From: Pseudonocardia abyssalis
GTDB taxonomy: Bacteria; Actinomycetota; Actinomycetes; Mycobacteriales; Pseudonocardiaceae
Reading direction: 5' to 3'
Assembly (NCBI RefSeq): GCF_019263705.2
Contig: NZ_JADQDK010000001.1
Span: 5,022,001 to 5,086,000 of the forward strand
DNA: 64,000 bases
A program made the position numbers and the translations under genes. Shown one piece after another: positions 1 through 10,388 of the stretch. Numbering within the stretch: the first letter of the stretch is position 1; every line of letters begins with the position of its first letter. The notes under the pieces were generated by a model, which was not told where the DNA came from, searched no databases, and worked only from the letters and a program-made list of their open reading frames with translations.

Positions 1-1548
1 GGCTGCTTCGCGATGACCGAGACCGGCCACGGCTCCGACGTGCAGCACCTGCGCACCACCGCCACCTACGACGCCGACGCGGGCGAGTTCGTCATCCACA
101 CCCCGGAGCCGGGCGCGCGCAAGGACTACATCGGCGGCGCCGCCCGCGACGCGACGATGGCGGCGGTGTTCGCACAGCTCGTCACGAGGGGCCCGGACGA
201 GGTGTCGCAGACGCACGGCGTGCACTGCTTCCTCGTGCCGATCCGCACCGCCGACGGCGACGCGCAGCCCGGAGTCACGATCTCCGACTGCGGCGTGAAG
301 GCCGGCCTCAACGGCGTCGACAACGGGCGGCTGGTCTTCGACTCCGTCCGCGTGCCCCGCGAGGCGCTGCTCAACCGCTACGCCGACGTCTCCCCCGACG
401 GCACCTACTCCAGCGACATCACCAACGAGACCCGCCGCTTCTTCACCATGCTCGGCACGCTCGTGCGCGGCCGGATCAGCGTGGCGGGCGGTGCCGCGAG
501 CGCCGCCGAGAAGGCCCTCACGCTGGCCACCCGCTACGGCGCCACCCGCCGGCAGTTCAGCAACCCGGCCACCGGCGAGGAGGTGGTGGTCCTCGACTAC
601 CTCGTCCACCAGCGCAAGCTGCTGCCCGCCATCGCCACGTCCTACGCGCTGCACTTCGCCCAGAACGACCTGGTCGGGCAGATGCACGAGCTGCAGAAGC
701 CCGGCGCCGTCCCGGACGAGGAGCGCCAGCGCGACCTGGAGACCCGCGCCGCGGGGATCAAGGCGATCGGCACCTGGCACGCCACGCGCACCATCCAGAT
801 GTGCCGCGAGGCGTGCGGCGGTGCCGGCTACCTGGCCGAGAACCTGCTGCCCGCGCTCAAGGCCGACACCGACGTGTTCACCACGTTCGAGGGCGACAAC
901 ACCGTCCTGCTGCAGCTCGTCGCGAAGACGCTGCTGTCGGACTACGGCCGCCGCGTCGGGCAGCTCGACCTGCGCGGCAAGGTCCGCTTCGGCGCCGACC
1001 TCGTCGCGGGCACGGTGCTGGAGAAGACCGGCGCGCGCTCGGTCCTGCACCGCGGCGACGTCCGCTCGCGCGACTACCAGCGGTGGCTGCTCGCCCAGCG
1101 CGAAGAGCACCTGATCGCGAGCGGCGCACAGCGGATGCGCAAGGCCCTTGCCCCCGGCGCCGACCAGTTCGCGATCTTCAACGGGGCCCAGGACCACCTG
1201 CTCGCCGCCGCCCGCGCGCACGTCGACCGGATCGTGTTCGACGCCTTCGCCGCGGTCGCCGACCAGCACCCGCTGCTCGACCGGGTCCTCGCGCTGCACG
1301 GACTCTCCGTGATCGAGGGTGACCGCGCGTGGTCTGTCGAGCACGGGTACCTGACGGCGGCCCGCACCAAGACCGTCGCGAAGGCGATCAACGCCCTGTG
1401 CGGCGAGCTCCGCCCGCACGCGCGGGAGCTGGTCGACGGCTTCGGCATCCCGCAGAACTGGCTCGACTGCCCCCTCCTCGACGGCGAGCGCACGCAGACG
1501 TCGCCGGCGGACGGACAGCACGCCGACACCCTCACCGCCGTCGGCTGA
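1..1548 (+). CDS. Acyl-CoA oxidase/dehydrogenase, 5' truncated by window edge
   Basis: The reading frame is open from base 1 and ends at TGA 1548, so only the last 515 or so residues are present. The visible part begins with GCFAMTETGHGSDV, the conserved flavin/substrate loop of acyl-CoA oxidases. Further on it has the ACOX-type segment CREACGGAGYL followed by FEGDNTVLLQLVAK, the C-terminal FAD-binding half. The family (ACOX/ACAD) oxidises acyl-CoA to the 2-enoyl-CoA using FAD, in beta-oxidation in the cytoplasm. The long C-terminal domain after the FEGDNT motif fits ACOX better than the shorter acyl-CoA dehydrogenases. The start codon and N-terminal domain lie outside the window. Substrate chain length cannot be inferred. 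Confidence 0.9.
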   Translation, partial: GCFAMTETGHGSDVQHLRTTATYDADAGEFVIHTPEPGARKDYIGGAARDATMAAVFAQLVTRGPDEVSQTHGVHCFLVPIRTADGDAQPGVTISDCGVKAGLNGVDNGRLVFDSVRVPREALLNRYADVSPDGTYSSDITNETRRFFTMLGTLVRGRISVAGGAASAAEKALTLATRYGATRRQFSNPATGEEVVVLDYLVHQRKLLPAIATSYALHFAQNDLVGQMHELQKPGAVPDEERQRDLETRAAGIKAIGTWHATRTIQMCREACGGAGYLAENLLPALKADTDVFTTFEGDNTVLLQLVAKTLLSDYGRRVGQLDLRGKVRFGADLVAGTVLEKTGARSVLHRGDVRSRDYQRWLLAQREEHLIASGAQRMRKALAPGADQFAIFNGAQDHLLAAARAHVDRIVFDAFAAVADQHPLLDRVLALHGLSVIEGDRAWSVEHGYLTAARTKTVAKAINALCGELRPHARELVDGFGIPQNWLDCPLLDGERTQTSPADGQHADTLTAVG

Positions 1549-1549
1549 C

Positions 1550-1613
1550 CCCACCCGGCGAGTTTGCCGCCCCCACCCGGCGAGTTTGCCGCTGCGGCTC
1601 GGCGAGTTTGCCG
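1550..1613. repeat. Three tandem copies of a 14-bp unit (cggcgagtttgccg)
   Basis: Directly after the acyl-CoA oxidase stop, the unit cggcgagtttgccg occurs three times at about 21-22 bp spacing. The first two copies share a longer flank (cccacccggcgagtttgccgc). A fourth, decayed copy (acccggcgggtgtgctg) follows at about 1619. I see no coding potential. It could be a small intergenic repeat or a binding-site array; nothing in the sequence decides which. Confidence 0.6.
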
Positions 1614-1648
1614 ATCTCACCCGGCGGGTGTGCTGACGGGCGATTCCG

Positions 1649-1708
1649 CACGAGATCCACGTCAGAGGGGGTGCGCCCCGCCGCAGCCCCTCTGACGTCC
1701 ATCTCGTG
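1649..1708. repeat. Long inverted repeat, possible bidirectional terminator
   Basis: The arms 1649-1670 and 1687-1708 are 22 bp each and pair at 20 of 22 positions around a 16-base loop. The only mismatch is a cc/gg pair in the middle of the stem. It lies between the converging acyl-CoA oxidase and HxlR genes, where a shared terminator would be useful. There is no T-run, so intrinsic termination is not proven; a mobile inverted repeat is the alternative. Confidence 0.55.
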
Positions 1709-1766
1709 CGTGATGACCGCGGACCGCTGCGCTGGTCGGGACTGCGGTCGACGCGCCGGGCCCGGG

Positions 1767-2111
1767 TCAGGTGCTGCGGGCCGCCTCGATCTCGGGCAGG
1801 CGGGTCTGGATGAAGCCGAGCAGCCCCGTGAGGTGCCCGGTGAGGCCACGGCCGAGGTCGGTGAGGCTGTAGGTGACCTGCGGCGGGGTGGTGGGGGTGA
1901 CCACGCGGTCGACGAACCCGTCGGCCTCCAGCGTGCGCAGCGTCTGGGCCAGCATCTTCTCGCTCACCCCGTCGATCCGGCGACGCAGCGCGCTGAACCG
2001 CAGCGGCTCGACGGCGAGCGCGGCCAGCACGAGCACCGCCCACTTGCTCGTGACGTGGTCGAGGACCGACCGGCTGGGGCACCTGCTGCTGAACACGTCC
2101 GCCGCGAGCAC
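1767..2111 (-). CDS. HxlR-family transcriptional regulator
   Basis: A 114-residue winged-helix protein. The N-terminal Cys of this family is present in SSRCPSRSVLDHVTSKWAVL. It is followed by the HxlR recognition region LRFSALRRRIDGVSEKMLAQ and the wing RVVTPTTPPQVTYSLTDLG. HxlR/MarR-like regulators bind DNA as dimers, and several sense electrophiles or oxidants through the N-terminal Cys. The gene is divergent from an NmrA-type oxidoreductase, 68 bp apart, which is the usual context for an HxlR repressor controlling a neighbouring redox enzyme. Length is normal for the family. Confidence 0.9.
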   Translation of the reverse strand: MLAADVFSSRCPSRSVLDHVTSKWAVLVLAALAVEPLRFSALRRRIDGVSEKMLAQTLRTLEADGFVDRVVTPTTPPQVTYSLTDLGRGLTGHLTGLLGFIQTRLPEIEAARST

Positions 2112-2179
2112 TGTGCCTCCGTCGCTTACTTTCAGGTACGTACTTACGAATCGTTAGTGCAAAGACTACCGTCGGATCC
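2112..2179. promoter_or_regulatory. Divergent promoter/operator region of the HxlR-NmrA pair
   Basis: This 68-bp gap between divergent starts is markedly more AT-rich than its surroundings. It contains the palindrome gtacgtac at 2136-2143, flanked by two copies of tactt (ttactttcagg and gtacttacg). HxlR regulators normally bind short inverted repeats in just such gaps. Assignment as the operator is inference. Confidence 0.5.
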
Positions 2180-2992
2180 ATGATCGCTGTCACCGGAGTC
2201 ACCGGGAACCTCGGCCGCGTCGTCGTCGACGACCTCCTCACCCGCGTCCCCGCCACCGAGCTCGTCGCGCTCGCCCGCGACCCGCGCAAGGCCGCCGACC
2301 TGGCCGACCGCGGCGTCGACGTCCGCGCGGGCGACTACGACGACGCCGCCTCGCTGCGCACCGCGTTCGCCGGCGTCGACGTGCTGCTGCTCGTCTCCTC
2401 CCCCGACGTGACGCCCGGCGTCCGCCCCCGCCAGCACGGCACCGCGATCGACGCCGCGACGGCCGCCGGCGTCGGCCGGATCGTCTACACCAGCGCGATC
2501 GGCGCGGAGAACGGCAAGGGCTTCCTCGCCGACCACACCACCACCGAGGGCCTGCTGCGCGACTCCGGCGTGCCGCACACGCTGCTGCGCAACACGTTCT
2601 ACGAGGAGGCGCTGGTCAACCCGGGCCTGCGCGCGGCGGTCGACGCGGGCGAGATCGTGGGCGCCGACGGGGGCCGGCCCGTCAACTTCGCGACGATCCG
2701 CGACCTCGGCCTCGCCGCGTCCGCCGTGCTCACCGGCGACGGGCACGACGGCGTCGCCCACGAGCTGCGCGGTCCGCTCTGGACGCTCGCCGACCTCGCC
2801 GCAGTGGTGAGCGAGGTGTCGGGCACCCCGGTGGCCTACCGCGCCGCGCCGTCCGCGGAGCTCGGCGGCATCGGCTTCGTCCACGACCTCATCGCGTCAG
2901 GCCTGTTCGCCGAGCCCTCCGACGACCTGGAGAAGCTCCTCGGCCGTCCGGCCACGAGCCTGCGCGACGCCGTGACGGCCGCACTCGCCTGA
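2180..2992 (+). CDS. NmrA-like NAD(P)-binding oxidoreductase (quinone reductase type)
   Basis: A 270-residue atypical short-chain dehydrogenase. The N-terminal Rossmann motif is VTGVTGNLGRVVVDDL (GxxGxxG). YTSAIGAE and the TLLRNTFYEEAL segment are typical of the NmrA/QOR2 group. These enzymes bind NADP(H); characterised members reduce quinones or act as redox sensors. The canonical SDR Tyr-x3-Lys is not evident, as usual for this group. Divergence from the HxlR regulator suggests induction by electrophilic or oxidative stress. The substrate is unknown. Confidence 0.85.
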   Translation: MIAVTGVTGNLGRVVVDDLLTRVPATELVALARDPRKAADLADRGVDVRAGDYDDAASLRTAFAGVDVLLLVSSPDVTPGVRPRQHGTAIDAATAAGVGRIVYTSAIGAENGKGFLADHTTTEGLLRDSGVPHTLLRNTFYEEALVNPGLRAAVDAGEIVGADGGRPVNFATIRDLGLAASAVLTGDGHDGVAHELRGPLWTLADLAAVVSEVSGTPVAYRAAPSAELGGIGFVHDLIASGLFAEPSDDLEKLLGRPATSLRDAVTAALA

Positions 2993-2999
2993 GCGACCG

Positions 3000-3602
3000 T
3001 CAGCGCAGGCGGGTCACCGCCACCACGAGCCACGCGGTGTTGACGACGAGCCACGCCCGCTGCCACGCCCCGAGGTCGGGGCCGCCGATGTTCAGGGCCA
3101 GCACCACCGACGCGACGGCCGCGGCCACCGTGAGCGCGGCGGCGAGCGGCCGGGTGCGCACCAGTCGCACCGCCACCACGACCATCGCCGCGACCAGCGC
3201 GATCTCGTAACCGACGACGGCGAGGACGTGCACGGTGCCGGCGAGGTCGGGCGGGGCGTCGTTCGGCGCCGTCCCGCAGCCGGCCGCGCCGAGCGGGCAC
3301 GCCGTGCGGAACGCGGCGATCGTCAGCCCGGAGAGCCCGGCCAGCGCGAGCGGGACCGCGACGACCCCGCGCCCCGCGGCCGCCGCACCGAGGTGCGCGA
3401 CGCCGAGCGCGGCGATCGCGACGATCCCGAACACGGCCACCGACGACCCGCGCCCGGCCAGGCTGGACACGTAGTCGCCGCGGACGGAGTAGCCGGGGAC
3501 CAGCGAACCGGCGACGAGCGAGACGAGCCAGAACAGGGCGACCCCGCCGACGGCCACCCCCTGTGCGCGGGAACCGAGGTCGGAGCCACGGCTCCCGCGC
3601 AC
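3000..3602 (-). CDS. DUF998 family integral membrane protein
   Basis: A 200-residue hydrophobic protein with about six transmembrane segments: GVALFWLVSLVAGSLVPGY, VAVFGIVAIAALGVAHL, VVAVPLALAGLSGLTIAAF, VLAVVGYEIALVAAMVV, AALTVAAAVASVVLALN and WLVVNTAWLVVAV. The loop with TACPLGAAGCGT and the histidine after LAGTVH match the DUF998 pattern. I chose the GTG at 3602 because it lies just beyond the acyl-CoA ligase stop (3607) and leaves only the recognisable domain; longer starts would run into that gene. Function of the family is unknown. It may be translated from the same mRNA as the ligase. Confidence 0.75.
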   Translation of the reverse strand: MRGSRGSDLGSRAQGVAVGGVALFWLVSLVAGSLVPGYSVRGDYVSSLAGRGSSVAVFGIVAIAALGVAHLGAAAAGRGVVAVPLALAGLSGLTIAAFRTACPLGAAGCGTAPNDAPPDLAGTVHVLAVVGYEIALVAAMVVVAVRLVRTRPLAAALTVAAAVASVVLALNIGGPDLGAWQRAWLVVNTAWLVVAVTRLR

Positions 3603-3606
3603 GGCA

Positions 3607-5187
3607 CTACTGGGCAAGGTTCGCGTGCTCCGACCGCAGCTCCCGCTTGAGGATCTTGCCGCTCGGGTTCTTCGGCAGCGCGTCGGCCAGCACGACGTAC
3701 TTGGGGCGCTTGTAGCCGGCCAGCACCGTGCGGGCGTGCGCGTCCACCTGCTCGACGGTGACCTCGACGCCCTCCTTCGCGACCACCACCGCCGTGACGG
3801 CCTCGATCCACGTCGGGTGGGAGATGCCGAACACGGCCACCTCGGCGACGCCCTCGAGCTGGTAGATCGCCTCCTCGACCTCGCGGGACGCGACGTTCTC
3901 CCCACCGGTCTTGATCATGTCCTTCTTGCGGTCGACGACGGAGAGGTAGCCGTCCTCGGTCATGATCCCCAGGTCGCCGGAGTGGAACCAGCCGTCCTGG
4001 AACGCCGACGCGGTCTTGTCCTCGTCCTCGTAGTAGCCGAGCGCGGCGTGCGGGGACCGGTGCACGATCTCGCCGATCTCCCCCGGCGCGACGGGCTGCC
4101 CGTCGTCGTCGACGAGGCGGGTCTCCACGTTGATCGACGCCCGCCCGGCCGACCCGGCGCGCGGGAGCTGCTCGTCCGGTCGCAGGATCGTGGCCAGCGG
4201 CGACATCTCGGTCTGGCCGTAGAAGTTCCAGAACCGGACGTCGGGCAGCCGCCGCGACAGCTCCTTGAGCACCTCCACCGGCATCGCCGATGCGCCGTAG
4301 TACCCCTTGCGCAGCGACGACAGGTCGCGGGTGTCGAAGTCGGGGTGGCGCAGCAGCGAGATCCACACCGTCGGCGGGCAGAACAGCTTCGTCGCCTTCT
4401 CCCGCTCCACGGTCGCGAGCAGCGTCGCCGGGTCGGGCCCGGGCAGGATGATCGAGGTGGCGCCGAGGTAGACGTCGACGGAGAGGAAGCAGTCGAGCTG
4501 CGCGCAGTGGTAGAGCGGCAGCGAGTGCACCTCGATGTCGTCGACGCTCATGCCGCCGTCGATCGTGCAGCTCACGTACTGCGCGATGAGCGAGCGGCTC
4601 GACAGCATCACGCCCTTGGGTCGCGACTCCGTACCCGAGGTGTACATCAGGCGCAGCGGGTCGTCGTCGCCGACGGCGACCTCCGGGTCGTGGTCGGGGC
4701 CCTGCCCCAGCCAGGTCTCGACGTCCTCCCAGCCCTCGGCGGGTTCGGCGCCGATCCAGCCGCGGACCCCGCCCTCGACGCCCGCCTCGGCGAGCGCCTT
4801 CGCCGCGGTGCCGGCCAGCGCGTCCTGCGCGACCATCCCCGACGCGCCGGAGTGGGTCAGGATGAACGCGATCTCCGAGGCGCCGAGCATGAAGTTGACC
4901 GGCACCAGCACCACGCCGATCTTCGCCGTGGCGAAGGCGAGCACCGCGTAGGAGTAGGAGTTGCGGGCGAGCAGCGCGAGCCGGTCGCCCTTCTCCAGGC
5001 CCCGCGCGGTGAGCGCGTGCGCGGTGCGGTTCGCGGCGGCGTCGAACTCCGCGAACGTGACGCGCCGGTCACCGTCGACGATCGCGAGCTTGTCGGGGTA
5101 CCGCAGTGCCGAGCGGCGCAGCAGGTCACCCAGAGAATGCTGACGGGTGCGGGCGATGGCGGCCTCGGTGCCGGGTGTGAACGTCAC
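3607..5187 (-). CDS. AMP-dependent acyl-CoA synthetase/ligase
   Basis: A 526-residue ANL-superfamily enzyme that activates a carboxylic acid as acyl-AMP and then acyl-CoA. Visible motifs are the phosphate loop MYTSGTESRPKG (about residue 181), FYGQTEMSP (A5), HSGDLG (A7), DRKKDMIKTGGENV (A8) and the catalytic lysine in KNPSGKILKREL near the C terminus. The GTG at 5187 is preferred: an AGGA lies about nine bases upstream, and the longer frame to 5241 would overlap the MOSC gene. Substrate is not predictable; fatty or aromatic acids are both possible. Confidence 0.9.
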   Translation of the reverse strand: MTFTPGTEAAIARTRQHSLGDLLRRSALRYPDKLAIVDGDRRVTFAEFDAAANRTAHALTARGLEKGDRLALLARNSYSYAVLAFATAKIGVVLVPVNFMLGASEIAFILTHSGASGMVAQDALAGTAAKALAEAGVEGGVRGWIGAEPAEGWEDVETWLGQGPDHDPEVAVGDDDPLRLMYTSGTESRPKGVMLSSRSLIAQYVSCTIDGGMSVDDIEVHSLPLYHCAQLDCFLSVDVYLGATSIILPGPDPATLLATVEREKATKLFCPPTVWISLLRHPDFDTRDLSSLRKGYYGASAMPVEVLKELSRRLPDVRFWNFYGQTEMSPLATILRPDEQLPRAGSAGRASINVETRLVDDDGQPVAPGEIGEIVHRSPHAALGYYEDEDKTASAFQDGWFHSGDLGIMTEDGYLSVVDRKKDMIKTGGENVASREVEEAIYQLEGVAEVAVFGISHPTWIEAVTAVVVAKEGVEVTVEQVDAHARTVLAGYKRPKYVVLADALPKNPSGKILKRELRSEHANLAQ

Positions 5188-5209
5188 GCGGCCGATCCTG
5201 CCCCACCGA

Positions 5210-6091
5210 TCAGGACGTCGACACCTCCGTGTGCGGATCACCGACGGAGACCTCGCCCGGCTCGGTCACGTCGGCGTAGACGCCCGCGCACGCCCACACG
5301 CCGCCGATCTGCGGGATCTCGATGCGGTTGTGCTTCGCGATGGTGCGCAGGGTGTCGACGTCGCGGGGCAGGTCGCCCTGCTCGAGCGTCGTCATCACGC
5401 AGCGCATGGTGGCGAAGGAGAACGTGACGGTGGCGCCGCCGAGGGTGGCGCTGCGGCCCGGCCAGTCGTTCTCGGCGAAGCCGGCGTCGCCGCTCACCAC
5501 GAAGTTCGGCCGGTAGCGGCGGGCGTCGAAGGTGGCGTCGGGGGCGAGCTCGCGCAGGTGGTCGAGCGTGGCCTCGCTGAGCACGTGCAGCGGGGAGAGG
5601 TCGAAGAACGTGCCCTTCGCGCCGAACGCGGAGATGTCGAACTTGCTGATCACCTCGCCGGTCTCCTCGTGCCGGATCGTGGTGTCGTCGATGAGCTGCT
5701 GCGGCGCGAGGCCCTCGACGTCGGGCCACAGCTCTTCGAAGTACGCACCCTCCGGCGCCTCGGCGGCCAGGTGCACGGGGCGCCCGAGCGCGGAGGAGAG
5801 GGCGTCGTCGATGTCGGCGTCGTCGCTGCGGTGCACCGAGCCGTCCGGGAACGTGATCTCCACCGGCGGCAGCGCGGCCCCGGCCTCCGGCTCGGTGACG
5901 AAGCGGGCGGAGAAGGCGAGGAGGTCGGCCCAGCGGCGCGGGACCTTCGCACTCGCGACGACACCGGTCTCGGAGTCGATCAGCGCGTACGCGCGGTCGC
6001 CGACCACCCCCGTCGGGCCCACGGTGCAGCGCGTGAGCGACTCGCCGAGCATCGACTTGACCGGGTAGCGGTGGATCGCGGTGACCGTCAT
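5210..6091 (-). CDS. MOSC domain protein (molybdenum cofactor sulfurase C-terminal type)
   Basis: A 293-residue protein beginning with the MOSC_N beta-barrel (TVTAIHRYPVKSMLGESL, then VGDRAYALID). The MOSC domain follows and contains RPNFVVSGDAGFAENDW and RCVMTTLEQGDLP, whose Cys is in the position used for Mo ligation in YcbX/mARC relatives. Such proteins carry molybdopterin cofactor and reduce N-hydroxylated compounds or carry sulfur. No ferredoxin domain is fused. It is transcribed in the same direction as the downstream acyl-CoA ligase with a 22-bp gap, so cotranscription is likely. Function of this member is inferred only from the family. Confidence 0.85.
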   Translation of the reverse strand: MTVTAIHRYPVKSMLGESLTRCTVGPTGVVGDRAYALIDSETGVVASAKVPRRWADLLAFSARFVTEPEAGAALPPVEITFPDGSVHRSDDADIDDALSSALGRPVHLAAEAPEGAYFEELWPDVEGLAPQQLIDDTTIRHEETGEVISKFDISAFGAKGTFFDLSPLHVLSEATLDHLRELAPDATFDARRYRPNFVVSGDAGFAENDWPGRSATLGGATVTFSFATMRCVMTTLEQGDLPRDVDTLRTIAKHNRIEIPQIGGVWACAGVYADVTEPGEVSVGDPHTEVSTS

Positions 6092-6143
6092 CGTCCCGGT
6101 CTATCCGCCCGCACGCGGCGGGAACACCCTCCGGTCGGAGGGG

Positions 6144-6659
6144 TCAGGATGTCCGTTCCGCACATGCGGCCAGAGTCAGCAGTTGCTTCCGCATCATCAC
6201 CAGGTCGCCCCACGCGATCGGGGCGGCGAGGAGGCCGGCGGTGAGGTCGAGGCGACCGATCAGCCGGCAGGACCGCTCGCCCGTCGGCGTGACGCGGTAG
6301 GTGCACGCCATCGGCCCGAACCGGCGCGTCGGCCCCGGCCGCCCGACGCCGGTGACCTCCCGGCCCGGCACGACGTCGACCACCTGGAAGATCATGACGA
6401 ACGGGGTGCCCGGCTCCAGGGCGTCGGCCCCGGGGGTGAGGGTGCGGGGGCTGCGGCGGCCGAGGTTGTCGACGAGGTCGTAGCTGTAGGGGGCCTGCGT
6501 GAGCTGCGCGACCCAGCGGAAGGCGTGGTCCGCGGGCGCGGCGACGTCGACGGCCCGGATCATCCGCGCGGCCGGCTCCGGGACCAGCGCGGCGCAGGGG
6601 TAGGCGTCGTCGATCTCGGGGTCGGTCGCGCCCCAGGCCCAGGGCAGTCCGCGGCGCAC
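6144..6659 (-). CDS. SRPBCC (START-like) family protein
   Basis: A 171-residue protein with no signal peptide. The pattern MIRAVDVAAPADHAFRWVAQ resembles the first strand and helix of polyketide-cyclase/START-like (SRPBCC) folds. Strands of alternating charge follow (VVPGREVTGVGR, CTYRVTPTGERSCRLI), and the long C-terminal helix (WGDLVMMRKQLLTLAACAER) that closes the hydrophobic pocket. SRPBCC proteins bind or act on hydrophobic ligands. No catalytic residues can be assigned. It is separate from its neighbours and faces away from the MacAB-like operon. Confidence 0.65.
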   Translation of the reverse strand: MRRGLPWAWGATDPEIDDAYPCAALVPEPAARMIRAVDVAAPADHAFRWVAQLTQAPYSYDLVDNLGRRSPRTLTPGADALEPGTPFVMIFQVVDVVPGREVTGVGRPGPTRRFGPMACTYRVTPTGERSCRLIGRLDLTAGLLAAPIAWGDLVMMRKQLLTLAACAERTS

Positions 6660-6882
6660 GAGGTGAACTCTAAGAGCCCGCTGAGAACGGCGCGCGCACG
6701 CGCGGCCCCGACCCGGCTAGGTTCCGGCCACCGACCGCGCCGCTCCCCGCCCGCGCGGCCCCCCACCGCACCATGGACACAGCCGCGAGATGGAACCCCA
6801 TGCCCCGATCACGACCCGGTGACGTCCGTCCGTGCACCGCACCGGTCCGCCGCGGCCCGTCGTTGCCGCACCGGGGGTCGCG

Positions 6883-7578
6883 ATGATGATGATCGAGCTC
6901 GACGCGGTGACGAAGGTCTACCAGGCCGGCAAGGTGTCCGTCCGCGCGCTCGACTCCGTCGACCTCTCGATCGACGAGGGCGACCTCGTCGCGATCATGG
7001 GCCCGTCGGGGTCCGGCAAGTCGACGATGATGAACATCCTCGGCTGCCTCGACGTCCCGACGACCGGCCACTACCGGCTCAGCGGCACCGACGTCGTCGG
7101 GATGCGGGAGAACGCGCTCGCGGACCTGCGCAACAAGCGCATCGGCTTCGTCTTCCAGTCCTTCAACCTCATCCCGCGGACGAGCGCGGCGCGCAACGTC
7201 GAGCTGCCGCTCGTCTACGCCGGGGTGGGCCGCCGCGAGCGCCGCGACCGTGCCCGCGACGCACTGGCCCGCGTCGGTCTCGACGGCCGCGGCGGCAGCA
7301 TGCCCAACGAGCTCTCCGGCGGGCAGCAGCAGCGCGTCGCGATCGCCCGCGCCCTGGTGACGCGGCCGGCGATGATCCTGGCCGACGAGCCCACCGGGAA
7401 CCTCGACACCGTCTCCACCAACGAGGTCATGCAGCTGCTGGTCGAGCTGAACGACGCCGGGCGCACCGTCGTCCTGATCACCCACGAGGACGAGGTGTCC
7501 GCGTTCGCGCGGCGCGTGGTCCGGCTGCGCGACGGCCGGATCGTCAGCGACGTCCGGCAGAAGGAGCTGCGCTCGTGA
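6883..7578 (+). CDS. ABC transporter ATP-binding protein, MacB/LolD type
   Basis: A 231-residue nucleotide-binding domain with Walker A GPSGSGKST, Q-loop region FVFQSFNLIPRTSA, signature LSGGQQQRVAIARAL, Walker B MILADEPTGNLDT and the switch histidine in VLITHEDEV. These place it in the LolD/MacB cluster that powers mechanotransmission-type exporters. I start at the first ATG of an ATGATGATG run at 6883, which has ggggg eight bases upstream; a GTG at 6832 would add an unsupported tail. It heads an operon with a permease (14-bp gap) and a membrane-fusion protein. Confidence 0.92.
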   Translation: MMMIELDAVTKVYQAGKVSVRALDSVDLSIDEGDLVAIMGPSGSGKSTMMNILGCLDVPTTGHYRLSGTDVVGMRENALADLRNKRIGFVFQSFNLIPRTSAARNVELPLVYAGVGRRERRDRARDALARVGLDGRGGSMPNELSGGQQQRVAIARALVTRPAMILADEPTGNLDTVSTNEVMQLLVELNDAGRTVVLITHEDEVSAFARRVVRLRDGRIVSDVRQKELRS

Positions 7579-7591
7579 GGGGGGCGGGCGC

Positions 7592-8793
<1,202 letters not shown>

Positions 8794-8797
<4 letters not shown>

Positions 8798-10380
8798 AGA
8801 TCGCTCTGTCCCACGTCCGGGTCGTCGCCGCCGTCGGGGCGGTGCTCGCGCTCGCCGCCTGCAGCGGGGAGTCGGCGCCACCACCGGTCGTCCGGGTCGA
8901 CCGCGGGCTCGTCGCCACCAGCGTCACCGCGTCCGGGTCGCTCGTCGCGATCACCGAGCAGAACCTCGGGTTCGCCGAGGGCGGGCAGCTCGCCGAGGTG
9001 CTCGTGGCGGTCGGCGACCGCGTGCAGGCCGGCGACGTGCTCGCGCGCCTGGAGAACTTCGCCCTCGAGCAGGCGCTGGAGCAGAGCCGGGCGCAGCTCG
9101 ACCAGGCCCGCGCGAACCTCGCGAAGATCACCGGGGCCAACTCGGTGGAGCAGGCGCAGGCGTCACTGGACCAGGCGAGCACGATCCTGACCGCGACGCA
9201 GGAGCAGGTCGACGCCACGAACAGCGCGAACGACGTGGCCACCGAGCGGGCGCGGGTCCAGCTCGACTTCGACCGCGGGCAGCTGGACCGGGCGGAGGAG
9301 CAGCTGGCGCGCGACCGGGCCGGATGCAGCTCGTCCCCGCCGCCGACGACCACCAAGCCCGCGCAGTCGGAGGGCCTCCTCACCGGGTCGACGGCGCCGA
9401 GCCAGGCCACCACGCCGGTCGTCACGGACCCCGAGTGCGAGGCCATCCCCGCCGACGAGACCGCCGTGCAGCAGGCCCGCGGCACCGTCATCGCCTCGGA
9501 GACCGCGCTCGACACCGCCGAGCAGCGCGAGAACGTCGACGAGGCCTCCGGCCGGCTGTCGGTCGAGCAGGCCCGCAACAGCGTCGTGACCGCGCAGAAC
9601 ACCCTCGACCAGGCCGGCTCCGACCGCCCGGCCGACACGAGCGCGCAGGAGGCGATGGTCCGCGACGCCGAGGCCGGCGTGGCCCTGGCCCAGCGGAACC
9701 TCGACGACACCGCGCTGCGCGCCCCCGTCGCCGGAGTCGTCTCGCAGATCAACGGGGCCGTCGGCGAGTTCGTCGGCGCCGCGTCCGGCACCACCTCGCT
9801 CGCCCCCGGCAGCAGCGCGCGCCTGCCCGGCGTCACCGACTCCTCCGGCACCGGCGCGGGCGCCGCGACGGCCGGGGGCGGGGCGTTCCTGGTGCTCAAC
9901 GACGTCGACTCGTTCCAGCTCGTCGTGCCGTTCGAGGAGTCCGACGCGGCGCGCGTGCAGCCGGGCCAGGCCGTCGACGTCACGGTGGACGCGGTGCCCG
10001 GGCTGACCGTGCCGGCCTCGGTGCTCGCCGTGGCCCCGACCGGCGCCGACGTCTCCGGCATCGTCAACTACTACGCCACCGTCGTGCTCAACCGCAGCGA
10101 CCCGCAGCTGCGCGACGGCCAGACCGCCGACGCCGCCGTCCGCGTCGAGTCGGTGGAGAACGTGCTGCGGGTGCCGTCCTCGACGGTGCGCACGGAGGAG
10201 GGCCGCCGCGTCGTCAGCGTCCCCGGCGTCGACGGCGGCGACCCGGTGACGACGCCGTTCACCCCCGGCGCGGTGGGCGACGAGTACACCGAGGTGCGCT
10301 CCGGGCTGCGCGAGGGCCAGGAGGTCCTGCTCCCCCAGGCCCAGGTGTCGTCGGCCCCCGGCGGCCCGCCGCAGAACTGA
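8794..10380 (+). CDS. HlyD/MacA-like membrane-fusion lipoprotein
   Basis: A 528-residue protein starting with a lipoprotein signal peptide; the lipobox LAAC puts the modified Cys at about residue 24. A barrel-sandwich half motif (GFAEGGQLAEVLVAVGDRVQAGD) is followed by a long coiled-coil hairpin rich in Gln, Ala and Glu. The second lipoyl half (LRAPVAGVVSQINGAVGEFV) and a beta-barrel region follow. It is fused to the permease gene by an ATGA overlap. In MacAB-type systems this protein links the permease to the outer envelope; in an actinobacterium it is probably anchored on the membrane outer face. Substrate unknown. Confidence 0.9.
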
Positions 10381-10388
10381 GGTCGGGC

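Noticed and set aside
3625..5427. A 600-codon plus-strand open frame opposite the acyl-CoA ligase
   Set aside because: It is the high-GC antisense shadow of a clear ANL ligase; composition is Arg/Val/Asp-rich with no domain.
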